Source: an uncultured Saprospiraceae bacterium (GTDB taxonomy: Bacteria > Bacteroidota > Bacteroidia > Chitinophagales > Saprospiraceae). Taken from it: a DNA stretch of 64,000 nucleotides. The stretch is taken from NCBI GenBank assembly GCA_938016265.1, contig CALLWB010000073.1, positions 1 to 64,000 on the forward strand. Reading direction: 5' to 3'. The position numbers were made by a program, and so were the translations under genes. Positions 30,101 through 38,197 of this stretch are shown here, piece after piece (position 1 is the stretch's first letter; the number at the start of each line of letters is the position of its first letter). Under the pieces are notes generated by a model. The model made no database searches and was not told the origin of the DNA. It saw only the letters and a program-made list of their open reading frames with translations.

Positions 30101-31495
30101 TTGCCGATGGCTTTGAGCAATAGCGCTGGGGCGGAAGTGCAGAAACCACTGGCGACTGTTGTGATTGGGGGATTGATCACTGCGACATTGTTGACGTTGT
30201 TGGTATTACCGATTTTGTACTATTATTCTGAAAAAGAGTACTTCAAAAAATCAGGGCCGGTTTTGTCTGTTATTTTTGTGCTTGTCCTTGGGGTTTCTGC
30301 TGGAGATTTGGTAGCACAGACTTCGAAGTCGATTACGCTGGATCAGGCAATTTCCATGGCAATGGAGTCGAATAAATCGCTGGCAGCTGCTAGTCTGGAC
30401 ATCCAACGACAAGAACAAATTAAGGGAACCATACTACGATTCCCAAAGGCTGATATCGAAGGCGCCTTCGGGCAATTGAATTCCAGGGATTTTGACCATA
30501 GTTATTCCATTTCTCAGCGATTTAACCCCTATTCCTATAAGGTAAAAGGAGCACTGATTGATCAACAAGTGGCAAAGGGTAAATTAGATCTCGATGTCCA
30601 AAAACAAGAAATTGTCTACGAGATAAAGCAGGTTTGGAATGAAATTCTCTATCATAAAGCAGTACAACAACTCGTCAAGGAGCAACTCCCAGACTGGAAA
30701 AAATTTGCCGATCATGCGGCGCTGAAACTGCGTGTCGGAGAAACCAATCAACTGGAAAAAATTGTGGCGGAAGCTAAATTGCCAGAGTTTGACCTCTACA
30801 TCCAAGAAGCAGCAGGCCACGTCCTGCATCATCAAATTTATCTAAACTCCCTGCTGCAATCGGAGGAAAAAATTGAAGTAGCTGCGGCTAATTTTACGCC
30901 GTTAGAATGGACAGGGATGGCCGACTCCACATTGATCGCCAACAATCCTATGCTAAGATCTGCGCTGCAAGACGTCAAAATTGCAAATGCACAAAAGGCA
31001 ATCTATGCAAGCGAAAAAAAGCCAGACTTCACAATAGGGTATTTCATTCAGTCTTTTCAAGGCGATCAAACCAAAGGGACGGAAGTGATTTCTTACAATG
31101 CTGTCCCTCAATTTCAAGGAGTAAAGCTAGGGGTAAGCATTCCAATATTTGGAAGAAAATCGTATTCCGCATCGGCGAAAGTTGCTGAAACTGATCAACT
31201 AGTTCAACAAGCAGAAGCAGATTATCTAAAAACAAAATTGACACAGGAGTTAAGTCTGCACATCCAGGAGATCATTAACAAACAAAATGTCATCAATTAC
31301 TATAAAAACACGGCGATTCCAACTTCCCAATTAGTCGTGGCCAATGCGCAACGAACTTATGTTGCCGGAGCCACTGGTTACCTAGAATTGATCAATGCTT
31401 TAGACCATCAATTTGAAATTCAAAAAGCCTATTTAGAAGCCATCAAAACGTACAACACCGCTGTGATCGCGCTTCGCTTTTTATTGAACGAATAA
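27140..31495 (+). CDS. czcA: CzcA-type heavy-metal RND transporter fused to a CzcC/TolC-type outer-membrane factor
   Basis: About 1,451 residues from ATG 27140 (MFDSIIAYSIKHKF is the usual CzcA start; AAAAGAGAA lies just before it). Residues 1-~1030 are a complete HME-family RND pump with 12 membrane spans. The TM4 motif DFGLIVDGAVIIVE (Asp400, Asp406, Glu413) corresponds to the proton-relay Asp/Asp/Glu of CzcA and favours divalent cations (Zn/Co/Ni/Cd type) over Cu/Ag. After a linking hydrophobic segment (PVLSVIFVLVLGVSAGDLVAQ), residues ~1057-1451 are a TolC-like outer-membrane factor (SITLDQAISMAMESNKSLAA, LGVSIPIFGRKSYSASAKVA). The hydrophobic segment looks like the former signal peptide of a separate czcC. 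This fusion is known in Bacteroidota. It shares an operon with czcB, 11 bp downstream. Confidence 0.93.
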   Translation: MFDSIIAYSIKHKFVVGLMVIALIVVGSYSLNNLPIDALPDITNNQVQIITTSPNLATQEVELFITYPIELAVKAIPEIVELRSTTRFGLSIVTVVFEEDTDIYWARTQIVERLKEAEENIPSGYGRPQLSPISTGLGEIYQYTVFAAPGYEKEFNIMELRTVQDWIIVPQLLGVSGVAEVNTLGGVLKEYEVSVNPDRLKSLGVTMAEIFEALHRNNENTGGAYIDKKPNAYFIRSIGMVNSIEDIQKIVVKTQNDIPILIRDIAEVRFGSAIRYGAATKNGKGEVVNGMVMMLKGENSQEIVLKVKEQMAKIIKTLPKGVEVEPFLDRSKLVDRAIATVRTNLIEGALIVIFILVLLIGNWRAGLIVATVIPLALLFAVTMMKLFGVSGNLMSLGAIDFGLIVDGAVIIVEAIVHRLQNIDGTKRLNAKQIDEEVYAAASKIRTSAAFGEIIILIVYLPILALVGIEGKMFRPMAQTVSFAILGAFILSLTYVPMMSALFLRNSTSTKKNLSDRIIDFFHWLYRPILDLALKIKPLVLLAAIGCFVVSILTFNKLGGEFIPTLDEGDIAMHIIIPPGSSLEQEIETTTKAEKLILEHLPQVEQAVSKIGSAEVPTDPMPMEVADLMLILKDKSEWGDIKSKEEMFVELEKVVADLPGVTTEYSQPIQMRFNELMTGIRSDVGVKIFGEDIERLVALGDEAAEIINSVWGVEGVRAETVSGLPQITIKYNKDKLALYGLNVDALNQSVSMGFAGQKAGVVYEGEKKFDLVVRLAEPYRQSITNIKNLDITLPSGRQMPLEQVADIRFERGPAQISRENGKRRIVVGFNVRNRDVQSVVSEIKEKIAAQIKMPPGYYTAYAGQFENLIRANQRLSVAVPVALALIFVLLYMTFHSVKQSILIFMAIPLSAIGGVFALWLRDMPFSISAGVGFIALFGVAVLNGIVLIAYFNQLKEEGMTDSIERIKEGTRVRLRPVIMTASVASLGFLPMALSNSAGAEVQKPLATVVIGGLITATLLTLLVLPILYYYSEKEYFKKSGPVLSVIFVLVLGVSAGDLVAQTSKSITLDQAISMAMESNKSLAAASLDIQRQEQIKGTILRFPKADIEGAFGQLNSRDFDHSYSISQRFNPYSYKVKGALIDQQVAKGKLDLDVQKQEIVYEIKQVWNEILYHKAVQQLVKEQLPDWKKFADHAALKLRVGETNQLEKIVAEAKLPEFDLYIQEAAGHVLHHQIYLNSLLQSEEKIEVAAANFTPLEWTGMADSTLIANNPMLRSALQDVKIANAQKAIYASEKKPDFTIGYFIQSFQGDQTKGTEVISYNAVPQFQGVKLGVSIPIFGRKSYSASAKVAETDQLVQQAEADYLKTKLTQELSLHIQEIINKQNVINYYKNTAIPTSQLVVANAQRTYVAGATGYLELINALDHQFEIQKAYLEAIKTYNTAVIALRFLLNE

Positions 31496-31506
31496 TATTA
31501 ATTATA

Positions 31507-32886
31507 ATGAAATATACTTCCATCAAATTATTCCTAGGATTTGTAGTTTGCGTTTCCATTTTGCTGGTTTATTCTTGTGGGCACGACCACGGGCCAGAGG
31601 GGCACACCCATAATCCAGATGGCAGCCACCCGGAGGCTACCGCTACGGCAGGAACTGACAACCATCATGACCACGACAACCACGCAAATCACGATGACCA
31701 CGATGACCATGATGACCATGATGACCATGATGATCATGACGACCACGGTCATGAAAAAGTCGTTATTCTAAACGAAGCCCAGTATAAAAATGCGGGTATT
31801 GAAACGGGTTGGTTTGACATGAAAAACCTCAGTGATGTCGTACATGCCAATGGTTATACCAAACTAGACCCTAGGGATCAGGCAGACGTCAGTGTGGTCA
31901 TAAAAGGGATCATTCAACGCATTGAAGTGATCGAAGGAGATTATGTCAGAAAGGGAGAAACGATCGCTAGTATGCTGAGCCTTGACTTCAATACGATCCT
32001 TTTGGACAAGGCAAAACTCCAGGCAGAAGTAGATGTAGCACAGGCCAAACTAATCTATTTGCAACAAGAATACGATCGTCAAAAAGTACTGAGCGAGGAA
32101 TTGGTCACTGCCAAAAAATTATTCCAGAAAGTAAGCGGCGAAATTCAGGTAGAACGCGCAAAAATACAGTCTGTCAACCAGCAAATCGCCATCCTCGAAC
32201 AAACTATCGGATTGATCAATGACCAACGGTCTCCAAACATCAATATCACTGCGCCCATCAACGGGTACATTACGGATGTTGCTGTAAAAATTGGGAGCGC
32301 GGCCGAAGTTGGTAAAACACTCTTTTCGATGGTCGACAATTCAAAAATGCATGTAGATTTGCTGGTTTACGAGAAGGATTTGAACAAGGTAAAAGCGGGG
32401 CAAAATGTTCGGTTTATTTTGACCAATCAATCCAATAAAGAGATCAAAGGCAAGATCTACAACATCGGCCAATCCTTCGAAAATGAGACAAAGTCTGTCG
32501 CTGTACATGCGGACATCGACCGCGGAAAAACAAAACTGATACCCGGTATGTACCTGAATGCATTGATCGACATTGGGAGTAGTAAAGTGGAGACTTTACC
32601 CGTGGAGGCGGTGGTGATGGCGGAAGGTAGGGAGTTTGTTTTCTTGTGGAAAAAGGAGAATGAGCACACTGATGAGCATGACCATGAGGAGCATGAAGGA
32701 CACGACCACCCCAAGGAGATTACCTTTGCTCGATTGGAAGTGAAGACTGGAGCTAGTCAGCTAGGCCGCATCCACGTGACTCCCCTTGGAGAAATTGAGG
32801 AAGGAGATAAGATTGTGAAGCGGGGGGCGTATTATTTGCAGAGTCATTTACAGAAAAGTGAAGGTGGTGGTGGGCATTCACATTGA
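31507..32886 (+). CDS. czcB: CzcB-type periplasmic adaptor (membrane fusion) lipoprotein with His/Asp-rich N-terminus
   Basis: 459 residues. Signal peptide ends in lipobox LLVYSC (Cys24), so it is anchored as a lipoprotein. A His/Asp-rich region (about 25-83; tandem DDHDDHDDH) likely binds metal ions. The HlyD/CzcB core follows: the barrel-sandwich/lipoyl half (VVIKGIIQRIEVIEGDYVRK), a coiled-coil hairpin (about 175-235), the second lipoyl half (NITAPINGYITDVAVKIGS), and the beta-barrel (MHVDLLVYEKDLNKVKAGQN). A second His-rich loop (HTDEHDHEEHEGHDH) interrupts the membrane-proximal domain, and the protein ends GGGHSH. It bridges the RND and outer-membrane parts encoded just upstream. Confidence 0.93.
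   Translation: MKYTSIKLFLGFVVCVSILLVYSCGHDHGPEGHTHNPDGSHPEATATAGTDNHHDHDNHANHDDHDDHDDHDDHDDHDDHGHEKVVILNEAQYKNAGIETGWFDMKNLSDVVHANGYTKLDPRDQADVSVVIKGIIQRIEVIEGDYVRKGETIASMLSLDFNTILLDKAKLQAEVDVAQAKLIYLQQEYDRQKVLSEELVTAKKLFQKVSGEIQVERAKIQSVNQQIAILEQTIGLINDQRSPNINITAPINGYITDVAVKIGSAAEVGKTLFSMVDNSKMHVDLLVYEKDLNKVKAGQNVRFILTNQSNKEIKGKIYNIGQSFENETKSVAVHADIDRGKTKLIPGMYLNALIDIGSSKVETLPVEAVVMAEGREFVFLWKKENEHTDEHDHEEHEGHDHPKEITFARLEVKTGASQLGRIHVTPLGEIEEGDKIVKRGAYYLQSHLQKSEGGGGHSH
31692..31746 (+). repeat. 9-bp tandem repeat encoding Asp-Asp-His
   Basis: Six or so copies of a GATGACCAT-type unit, encoding the (DDH)n segment in the adaptor lipoprotein. Unit length is a multiple of 3, so copy-number change would alter the metal-binding arm without breaking the frame. 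Confidence 0.85.
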
Positions 32887-32980
32887 TAGGAGTAGGGCGA
32901 ATCATCATTTCGTCATATACTATTGGATTGTTGTCAAAAGCGGAAACATCATTCTCCAAAAAACACTATTCAAACAAACA

Positions 32981-33913
32981 CTACAAATTATACATCAACG
33001 ACAAAGTAATACCAGTAATGCTTCTGTTGGAAAGCGGAAACACATTCTCCGTATTATCTCCCTTAAACACCGTTTGTTGGAGGCCAAAATGACGGTTGGC
33101 AGATAGTTCTAAATTGATGGATTTTTTATTATTCAAAATAAAAGCCACTCCCTGCCCTAGTCCAATACTAACGGTTGTATGTTTTTCATCAAAATAGAGA
33201 TCGCCTCGTGTACCACCCCAGGGAGTTTCGTATTGGTGATAAAGTTCTCCTTTCATCATATTTAGTTTACCGTTTAGACTTAAGAACCAAGCGGTATTTC
33301 GTTTGTATCCGTCATATTGAAATTTGTATTTTGGTCCAATAGCAAGGTAATTTTTCATTTTCCCTTCCACTCCGGTTCCAAAATAGTGATTAGGTAGAAT
33401 TGCATAATCCATAATAACCCCTAAAAAATGTTGTCGGCCAAAGTATTTTCCGACACCAACATTCGCGATAAGCGTCATCAGTGTATTATTGGTGGTAGTT
33501 TCAGTAGTGCCATCAAATGTGCCATCTATGAATAAAACGGAGTACGGAGAAATTCCGATGGTCACTTCAAATTCGTTTTCTTTTCTGGGGCGTACTGATG
33601 TAGAATCTGTATTGCTAGTGCCATTTTTGACACTCTTCTTTTTACGTTTCTTCTTATAAGGAATATCTCTCTTGTAAAATTCATAATCTTCTCTTCCTAA
33701 TGTATATACTCTGCCAGACTTGTCTTCAATGACCAAATAGCCGTCTTTATCCCGGAGGTTCGTAATTTTCCCTTTAATATAGCCTTGTTTATCGCCAAGA
33801 TAAACAAGGTCGTAGGTTTCTTCTTGTTCTTGAGCAGACAGATTGGTCGTTGGTAAAATAACGCAGAGCATAGTCCAAACTATGGCGAATACAAGTATTC
33901 TTGTACAATTCAT
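32981..33913 (-). CDS. Exported beta-rich, probably outer-membrane protein
   Basis: 310 residues from ATG 33913. An upstream in-frame TTG at 33979 is rejected because a promoter (33950-33979) overlaps it. Signal peptide LVFAIVWTMLCVILPTTNLSAQ. Residues ~28-70 form a small SH3-like beta unit (DKQGYIKGKITNLRDKDGYL), followed by a Lys-rich linker (YKKKRKKKSVKN). The remaining ~200 residues show alternating amphipathic strands and end in the aromatic LSLMYNL typical of outer-membrane beta-barrels. No named family was recognised. It is convergent with czcB; a role in metal resistance is not indicated. Confidence 0.75.
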   Translation of the reverse strand: MNCTRILVFAIVWTMLCVILPTTNLSAQEQEETYDLVYLGDKQGYIKGKITNLRDKDGYLVIEDKSGRVYTLGREDYEFYKRDIPYKKKRKKKSVKNGTSNTDSTSVRPRKENEFEVTIGISPYSVLFIDGTFDGTTETTTNNTLMTLIANVGVGKYFGRQHFLGVIMDYAILPNHYFGTGVEGKMKNYLAIGPKYKFQYDGYKRNTAWFLSLNGKLNMMKGELYHQYETPWGGTRGDLYFDEKHTTVSIGLGQGVAFILNNKKSINLELSANRHFGLQQTVFKGDNTENVFPLSNRSITGITLSLMYNL

Positions 33914-34217
33914 GGTGTTTAATATTGTGTTGGTGATTTCGTAGGGCAGCAAAGATATAAAAAGTATCCATCTATCCAAAACCCTTCTTGTTTAGGTTCT
34001 AGCTCCTCCAGGGTTGGCATTGCAACAACGATGATCCAAAATTTATCTTGCAAGTATAAGCCCTCCAAGTTGATAAACGACTGTCAGTATATGAGGCGCA
34101 TTCCCAATATTAAGAAGTGTAGTGTTTTGCCCTCTTATTGTTTACTCACGGAATAGCGAATGCCGATTTTTTTGGTAATAATCAAACCACCCTGCAACTA
34201 GAGATTGCCTTTAGTCT
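33914..34217 (-). other. Intergenic region (304 bp) with promoter
   Basis: Contains the promoter listed at 33950-33979. The remainder up to the stop of the sigma-like gene at 34218 shows no gene or hairpin. Confidence 0.45.
33950..33979 (-). promoter_or_regulatory. Bacteroidota-type promoter for the outer-membrane-like gene
   Basis: On the minus strand: TTG (33979-33977, within TTTTGG), 19-base spacer, TATCTTTG (33957-33950), a full match to TAnnTTTG. It lies 36 bp upstream of ATG 33913 and decides the start. Confidence 0.75.
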
Positions 34218-35255
34218 TTATTGAGGACGTCTTTTTATCCCCTCATCCAGAATTATGGCACACTCCAACAGTAAGAAATCTTCAAGTTCGAGTTCGGCCT
34301 TATATGTTTGATATTCTTCCAATTCTAGAGCTCTAAGTGAACATTTTTGATTTAGTGTATTTGTTATTGCCTCCCTTTTTTCCTTTTCACCCATTACAAC
34401 CTTGTAGGTATCCTCCACTTCTTTAAATAAAAAGGAGTGATTGGTAAGAACTTCTTCAATCATTCCATGGTCACCATTTTTCCACTTGCTTCGTACTACT
34501 TCCGCCTCTTCATTTGAATAGTATTTATACCCTTCCTGAGCAGTTATTTCCCATAGCTTTCTTAGTAAATATTCAATACACGATTGTTGACACCACCAAA
34601 CAATGTATTCTACCACTTTGAAATCGTATTTAGTTTCAATAAATTTTGCCAGTCCTTTTTCAAATCCATCAATACTCGCATCAATCATTTCCTCGTGGTT
34701 GATCCATTTAAATCCAAATCTTCTTGCTACGGAACAAGCAAAGCGTAAATTGTATAGGAACAACTTATTATAATCTTCCTTACGCACAAGTTCTTTCTCC
34801 GTTTCTAAAGATAGAACGTCCTTATGTTCATCTAATATTTTTGCAAGTTTCCTAATGCCTATCTGTGAGCACCTAATATCTCCACAAGGAAAAGTTTCCT
34901 CAGGAGTTTCTACTATAATGCTTGGCGTTACCAATTTGAAATTCTCGAATATGCAAGGGTCAAAAGAACGGAAGTTTCTGTTCAACTGTGAGTCAAAACA
35001 TTTAAGGCTTTGATCGAACAAAATATTTAATAGCGCATTAATCTCGTTTTCCTTAGACATGTTTTCTTTCCAGTATGGGATGGACAAGTAAACTATAGTT
35101 TCGAAAAATGACACTTGAGCAAACTCCAAGTTTATCTCAATAGGGGCAATTTTCGCATTAGGAAATCTTTTTCTAATTTCTTCTTGAATAGTGGACACTT
35201 CTTCCTCAGAAAATTTTTCATCATTAGCATTTGTAAAACTTATATCGTAACTCAT
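34218..35255 (-). CDS. Sigma-70 region 2-like protein with unknown N-terminal domain
   Basis: 345 residues, no signal peptide. Residues ~1-100 form a separate domain opening MSYDISF, with an IPYW motif and a DSQLN near its end; similar 'MSYD' domains occur in uncharacterised bacterial proteins. Residues ~130-235 resemble sigma-70 regions 1.2-2: RKLAKILDEHKDVLSLETEK, then NLRFACSVARRFGFKW, MIDASIDGFEKGLAKFI and VVEYIVWWCQQSCIEYLL. These parallel NLRLVxxIAxxY, DLIQEGxIGLxxAxxKF and FSTYAxWWIRQAI of primary sigma factors. No region 4 helix-turn-helix is visible in the C-terminal 110 residues. It could be a divergent sigma factor, an anti-sigma mimic or a regulator. Its upstream neighbour on the same strand is a lipoprotein with RskA-like repeats, separated by a terminator. 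Confidence 0.7.
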   Translation of the reverse strand: MSYDISFTNANDEKFSEEEVSTIQEEIRKRFPNAKIAPIEINLEFAQVSFFETIVYLSIPYWKENMSKENEINALLNILFDQSLKCFDSQLNRNFRSFDPCIFENFKLVTPSIIVETPEETFPCGDIRCSQIGIRKLAKILDEHKDVLSLETEKELVRKEDYNKLFLYNLRFACSVARRFGFKWINHEEMIDASIDGFEKGLAKFIETKYDFKVVEYIVWWCQQSCIEYLLRKLWEITAQEGYKYYSNEEAEVVRSKWKNGDHGMIEEVLTNHSFLFKEVEDTYKVVMGEKEKREAITNTLNQKCSLRALELEEYQTYKAELELEDFLLLECAIILDEGIKRRPQ

Positions 35256-35471
35256 TATTAATCGCTTATTTTATTATAGTCAGGTTCCATAATCTTATTT
35301 ATTTGATTATGTTTTTGTATAAATGTCTATCGTCAGGTTTAATGGCCGTAATATTACGTTAATATACCTAAATTTTAAATCGGTACTTAACACAAATCAA
35401 AATTCAATATTCGAATCAGTCCATCCAATATACTAGCAGTTTTTGACTGCTGCTCTTTAACAGCATAAAAC

Positions 35472-35510
35472 AAAAAAGAGCCACTCAATACCATTGAGCA
35501 GCTCTTTTTT
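35472..35510 (-). terminator. Strong intrinsic terminator, probably bidirectional
   Basis: AAAAAAGAGC (35472-35481) pairs with GCTCTTTTTT (35501-35510), with an inner CTCAAT/ATTGAG stem. It lies 44 bp past the stop of the lipoprotein gene 35554-36438 and separates it from the sigma-like gene. Confidence 0.85.
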
Positions 35511-35553
35511 ATGTTGCATCGGGGACAAACCCCTATTTTTTTTAATCTACTGA

Positions 35554-36438
35554 TTAACGAGTTGCAGTACCCGTTGGTTGATTTGCTGTACCAGCATTGT
35601 CCATAGTATAAACAGGACCAGATACTGCATCTACAGGAATTCCATGTGTCAATGGCTTCAATACGAAAGGAGCAGTAGTGTTGTCCGGTACTGGCTCAAC
35701 AGAAACTACAGCCGTTTTTCCAGCTAAATCTGGAGGAATATTAAAGTTAAGACCAGCAGGTGCATCTACGAAGAAATCTTCTCCAGGAACTGCAGGAGCT
35801 CCTTGAGTTCCACTGTGTGGATTGCCGCTATCAGCCATGTCGCCACTTCTGAATGTTCCAGTAGAAACAGGAATACCGTCAATTACAACCCAGCCTTCAT
35901 AAATCCAACCAGCTCCTAATGTAGGAAGCGTTAGACCAGCTGTACCATTAGCAGGATCCATAAACCAAATCCCGCTTGTCTCGTTGCTTGCAGGTCCGTT
36001 AGTTGGAGTTGCTAAAAAATAAAGACCTGTTGCAGAATCAAAATCAGTACCGACAGCATTCGCATCGCTGATTGCTAAGGAAGCAGAAGAACCACTAAAG
36101 CTTCCCGCTAAAATTTTTGTATTGCTAGGTGCAGGATCGCTGTCTACTGCTGGCTCAATGGATAAGATAAATGCAGTTGCATCTTTTAACATCGCGTAAT
36201 CTGCCTGAAAAGAAGATGAAGAAGGGTTGCCATTTGCATCAACGGTAAACGTACCAGTAGAAACAGGCGCACCAGATACCATCATCCATCCTTCATAAAC
36301 GTAATCATCGCCTAAGTCTTCAAGACCTGAAAGAGAAAGATTTAGATTGCCAAATTCAGGATCAGGTGTACATCCTGTTGCAGAAAAAAGAAAAAGTGCT
36401 GTCAGACCTATCAGTCCAAGTGAAAATATTTTGTTCAT
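35554..36438 (-). CDS. Lipoprotein with two RskA-like beta repeats
   Basis: 294 residues; signal peptide with lipobox LFSATGC (Cys23). Two homologous halves are visible: YVYEGWMMVSGAPVSTGTF (about 46-64) and WIYEGWVVIDGIPVSTGTF (about 178-196), each followed by a strand such as FILSIEP or AVVSVEP. The YEGWxxxxGxPVSTGTF pattern resembles the extracytoplasmic domain of RskA-type anti-sigma factors (YxxWLxxxGxPxxxGxF), here without a membrane helix or cytoplasmic anti-sigma part. Function unknown; it may use the fold merely as a ligand or adhesion unit. A -7 promoter element sits at 36473-36480 and a terminator at 35472-35510, so it is monocistronic. Confidence 0.75.
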   Translation of the reverse strand: MNKIFSLGLIGLTALFLFSATGCTPDPEFGNLNLSLSGLEDLGDDYVYEGWMMVSGAPVSTGTFTVDANGNPSSSSFQADYAMLKDATAFILSIEPAVDSDPAPSNTKILAGSFSGSSASLAISDANAVGTDFDSATGLYFLATPTNGPASNETSGIWFMDPANGTAGLTLPTLGAGWIYEGWVVIDGIPVSTGTFRSGDMADSGNPHSGTQGAPAVPGEDFFVDAPAGLNFNIPPDLAGKTAVVSVEPVPDNTTAPFVLKPLTHGIPVDAVSGPVYTMDNAGTANQPTGTATR

Positions 36439-36472
36439 AATTTTGAAAAATTGAGTTATGTAATTAAAGGTG

Positions 36473-36480
36473 CAAAGGTA
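36473..36480 (-). promoter_or_regulatory. Possible -7 promoter element
   Basis: TACCTTTG on the minus strand, a full match to TAnnTTTG, 34 bp upstream of ATG 36438. No TTG lies at 19-21 bases further upstream, so only half the promoter is supported. Confidence 0.35.
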
Positions 36481-36592
36481 ACTATTTGTTTTTTAAGATT
36501 AGTATAATATTTTAAATTTATCAACAGGTGTATTTTGGATTTTGTCTAATTTGTTGTTCTGACACAGAATATATCAGCGCCTCATAATACCG

Positions 36593-38032
36593 TTATTCCC
36601 CATTCAAAGCAGCTAGGAGCCACGATTTGTTTAACACCATCGGATTGGCAGCGATCTTTTTTTGTAAGGTGGTCGTTTTTTCCTGAAATTCTTTATTGGA
36701 CAAAATATCTTTTTGTTCCAGTAGTTGAGCAATATTTCGAGTGTACTTGATTAGATGGAAGCTACTTTTACGACGATTGGTATCCAGCTGTTTGTTTCGT
36801 AGCAAGTAGATTCTGAATGTTTCCAGAAAATAGTCAAGCGTTTTCCAATCTGCCGTTTCAAAATAGATTTTTAACAACAAAATTCGCGTCAGCAAACTAT
36901 AATAGACGTCTGTAAATTCTACTTTTTGTAGCAGTGTGATCGCATCTGAGTAGTCCTGCTGTGCATAATAAAATGCTGCTAGATTATAAGTATAGGCATT
37001 TTCTCGCACCTCTTTCAAGAGATAGTTTTTTTGTTCTTCAATAAACGATTTTGTCCACGCTTTTTCCTGGAGGGTGCAGCCTAATGAAACAATGTTTGTA
37101 TAATCCCAAAGTGGTAAAACGCCCTCCAAATACAGCAACTCCTTGTCAAGCATCTGCTGGTATAACTCGAGGGTTTCTTTTTGGAATAATGCCTCTCCTG
37201 TATTGATACGGCCAATACAATAATTCAGTGCGTGCGTATAAAGATCCCTGGCTTCCTGATGACGAAAAAGAGCAGCATCCTGCTTCAATCGCTCCTTCAA
37301 TTCAAAATAGAAATCCGTTTGATTTTTAGTCATCATGTTATACACCAAATAATAGAACCAAACTCCGGGTATATTTTCAAACTCACTGGATTTATGCTGG
37401 ATAAAGGTGGTCAGTTCATCCACCAACGAAAAAGAATACAACTGGCCGGTCACTTGCGTTCTGGCGAGCATTTCGCAGGTCATCCTCAGTTTTTCCCCGA
37501 TATAATAAATATCAAAATTGTGTATTGCCTGCTCCAGGTAGTTGCCACTTATTCGCTTTCCGTACTTGAGATCATACGTATCCAATTGGCGATAATACCG
37601 CGCCTGCTGCTGAAAAAAGGCACTGTCGCGATATGGAAATCGGGCACACATTTTTTCCCATTTTCCGGCAGTTAGTTCAAAGAGTTTTTTTTGATCTTGC
37701 ACCAGCGCAGTTTCTAACAATCTGATCTTCTGCTCACCGACCTCTTCCTTCTTGTGCTGTTGAACATAAAACTGATGAATCAATTGTACCAGATAAGACA
37801 TGACTGTCCGTAAATGTTGTTCGTTAAACTTTTTTGATGGGAATAGTTGAGCAAATACCTTCTTTTTGTGTAAAACTGCGCTGTCCCAAGAGGTAGCTTT
37901 TAAGATACAAACTAGCAGTTCTTTTGTTTTTTCATGCTTATTGTAATAAGGAGAATCAACAAACGCTCTAAACAACCGTATATCTTGTTTAGAAAAAAGA
38001 GATAAATATTGGATCAATTTACTATCATGCAT
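36593..38032 (-). CDS. Cytoplasmic alpha-helical repeat protein of unknown function
   Basis: 479 residues from ATG 38032, no signal peptide and no membrane span. The sequence is strongly helical, rich in Leu, Tyr, Gln and Lys, with the opening LFSKQDIRLFRAFVDSPYYN. Short hydrophobic repeats resemble TPR-like hairpins (AYTYNLAAFYYAQQDYSDAI). The SPYYNKHEKTKEL opening is one I associate with uncharacterised Saprospiraceae proteins. No catalytic motif is seen. It is divergent from the T9SS gene at 38198 (165 bp spacer). Confidence 0.7.
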   Translation of the reverse strand: MHDSKLIQYLSLFSKQDIRLFRAFVDSPYYNKHEKTKELLVCILKATSWDSAVLHKKKVFAQLFPSKKFNEQHLRTVMSYLVQLIHQFYVQQHKKEEVGEQKIRLLETALVQDQKKLFELTAGKWEKMCARFPYRDSAFFQQQARYYRQLDTYDLKYGKRISGNYLEQAIHNFDIYYIGEKLRMTCEMLARTQVTGQLYSFSLVDELTTFIQHKSSEFENIPGVWFYYLVYNMMTKNQTDFYFELKERLKQDAALFRHQEARDLYTHALNYCIGRINTGEALFQKETLELYQQMLDKELLYLEGVLPLWDYTNIVSLGCTLQEKAWTKSFIEEQKNYLLKEVRENAYTYNLAAFYYAQQDYSDAITLLQKVEFTDVYYSLLTRILLLKIYFETADWKTLDYFLETFRIYLLRNKQLDTNRRKSSFHLIKYTRNIAQLLEQKDILSNKEFQEKTTTLQKKIAANPMVLNKSWLLAALNGE

Positions 38033-38197
38033 GTAAAATTATTTCTTAAAAATCATAATTAATTATCCCTTAAATCACTAATAATCATACAATTAAAATA
38101 AATAATAAACATTTACTACCTTAAAATTACACAAAATTGTACTTTTATTTGACTATTAGGAAGTGCATATTTACATTATGAATAAAATTGAACATTC

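Noticed and set aside
31534-31771. Frames rich in Val/Met/Ile or Thr/Met over the DDH repeat
   Set aside because: Artifacts of translating the 9-bp repeat in other frames.
32858-33106. Plus-strand frames overlapping the end of czcB and the antisense of the outer-membrane-like gene
   Set aside because: They are the opposite-strand shadow of a gene with a strong promoter and signal peptide.
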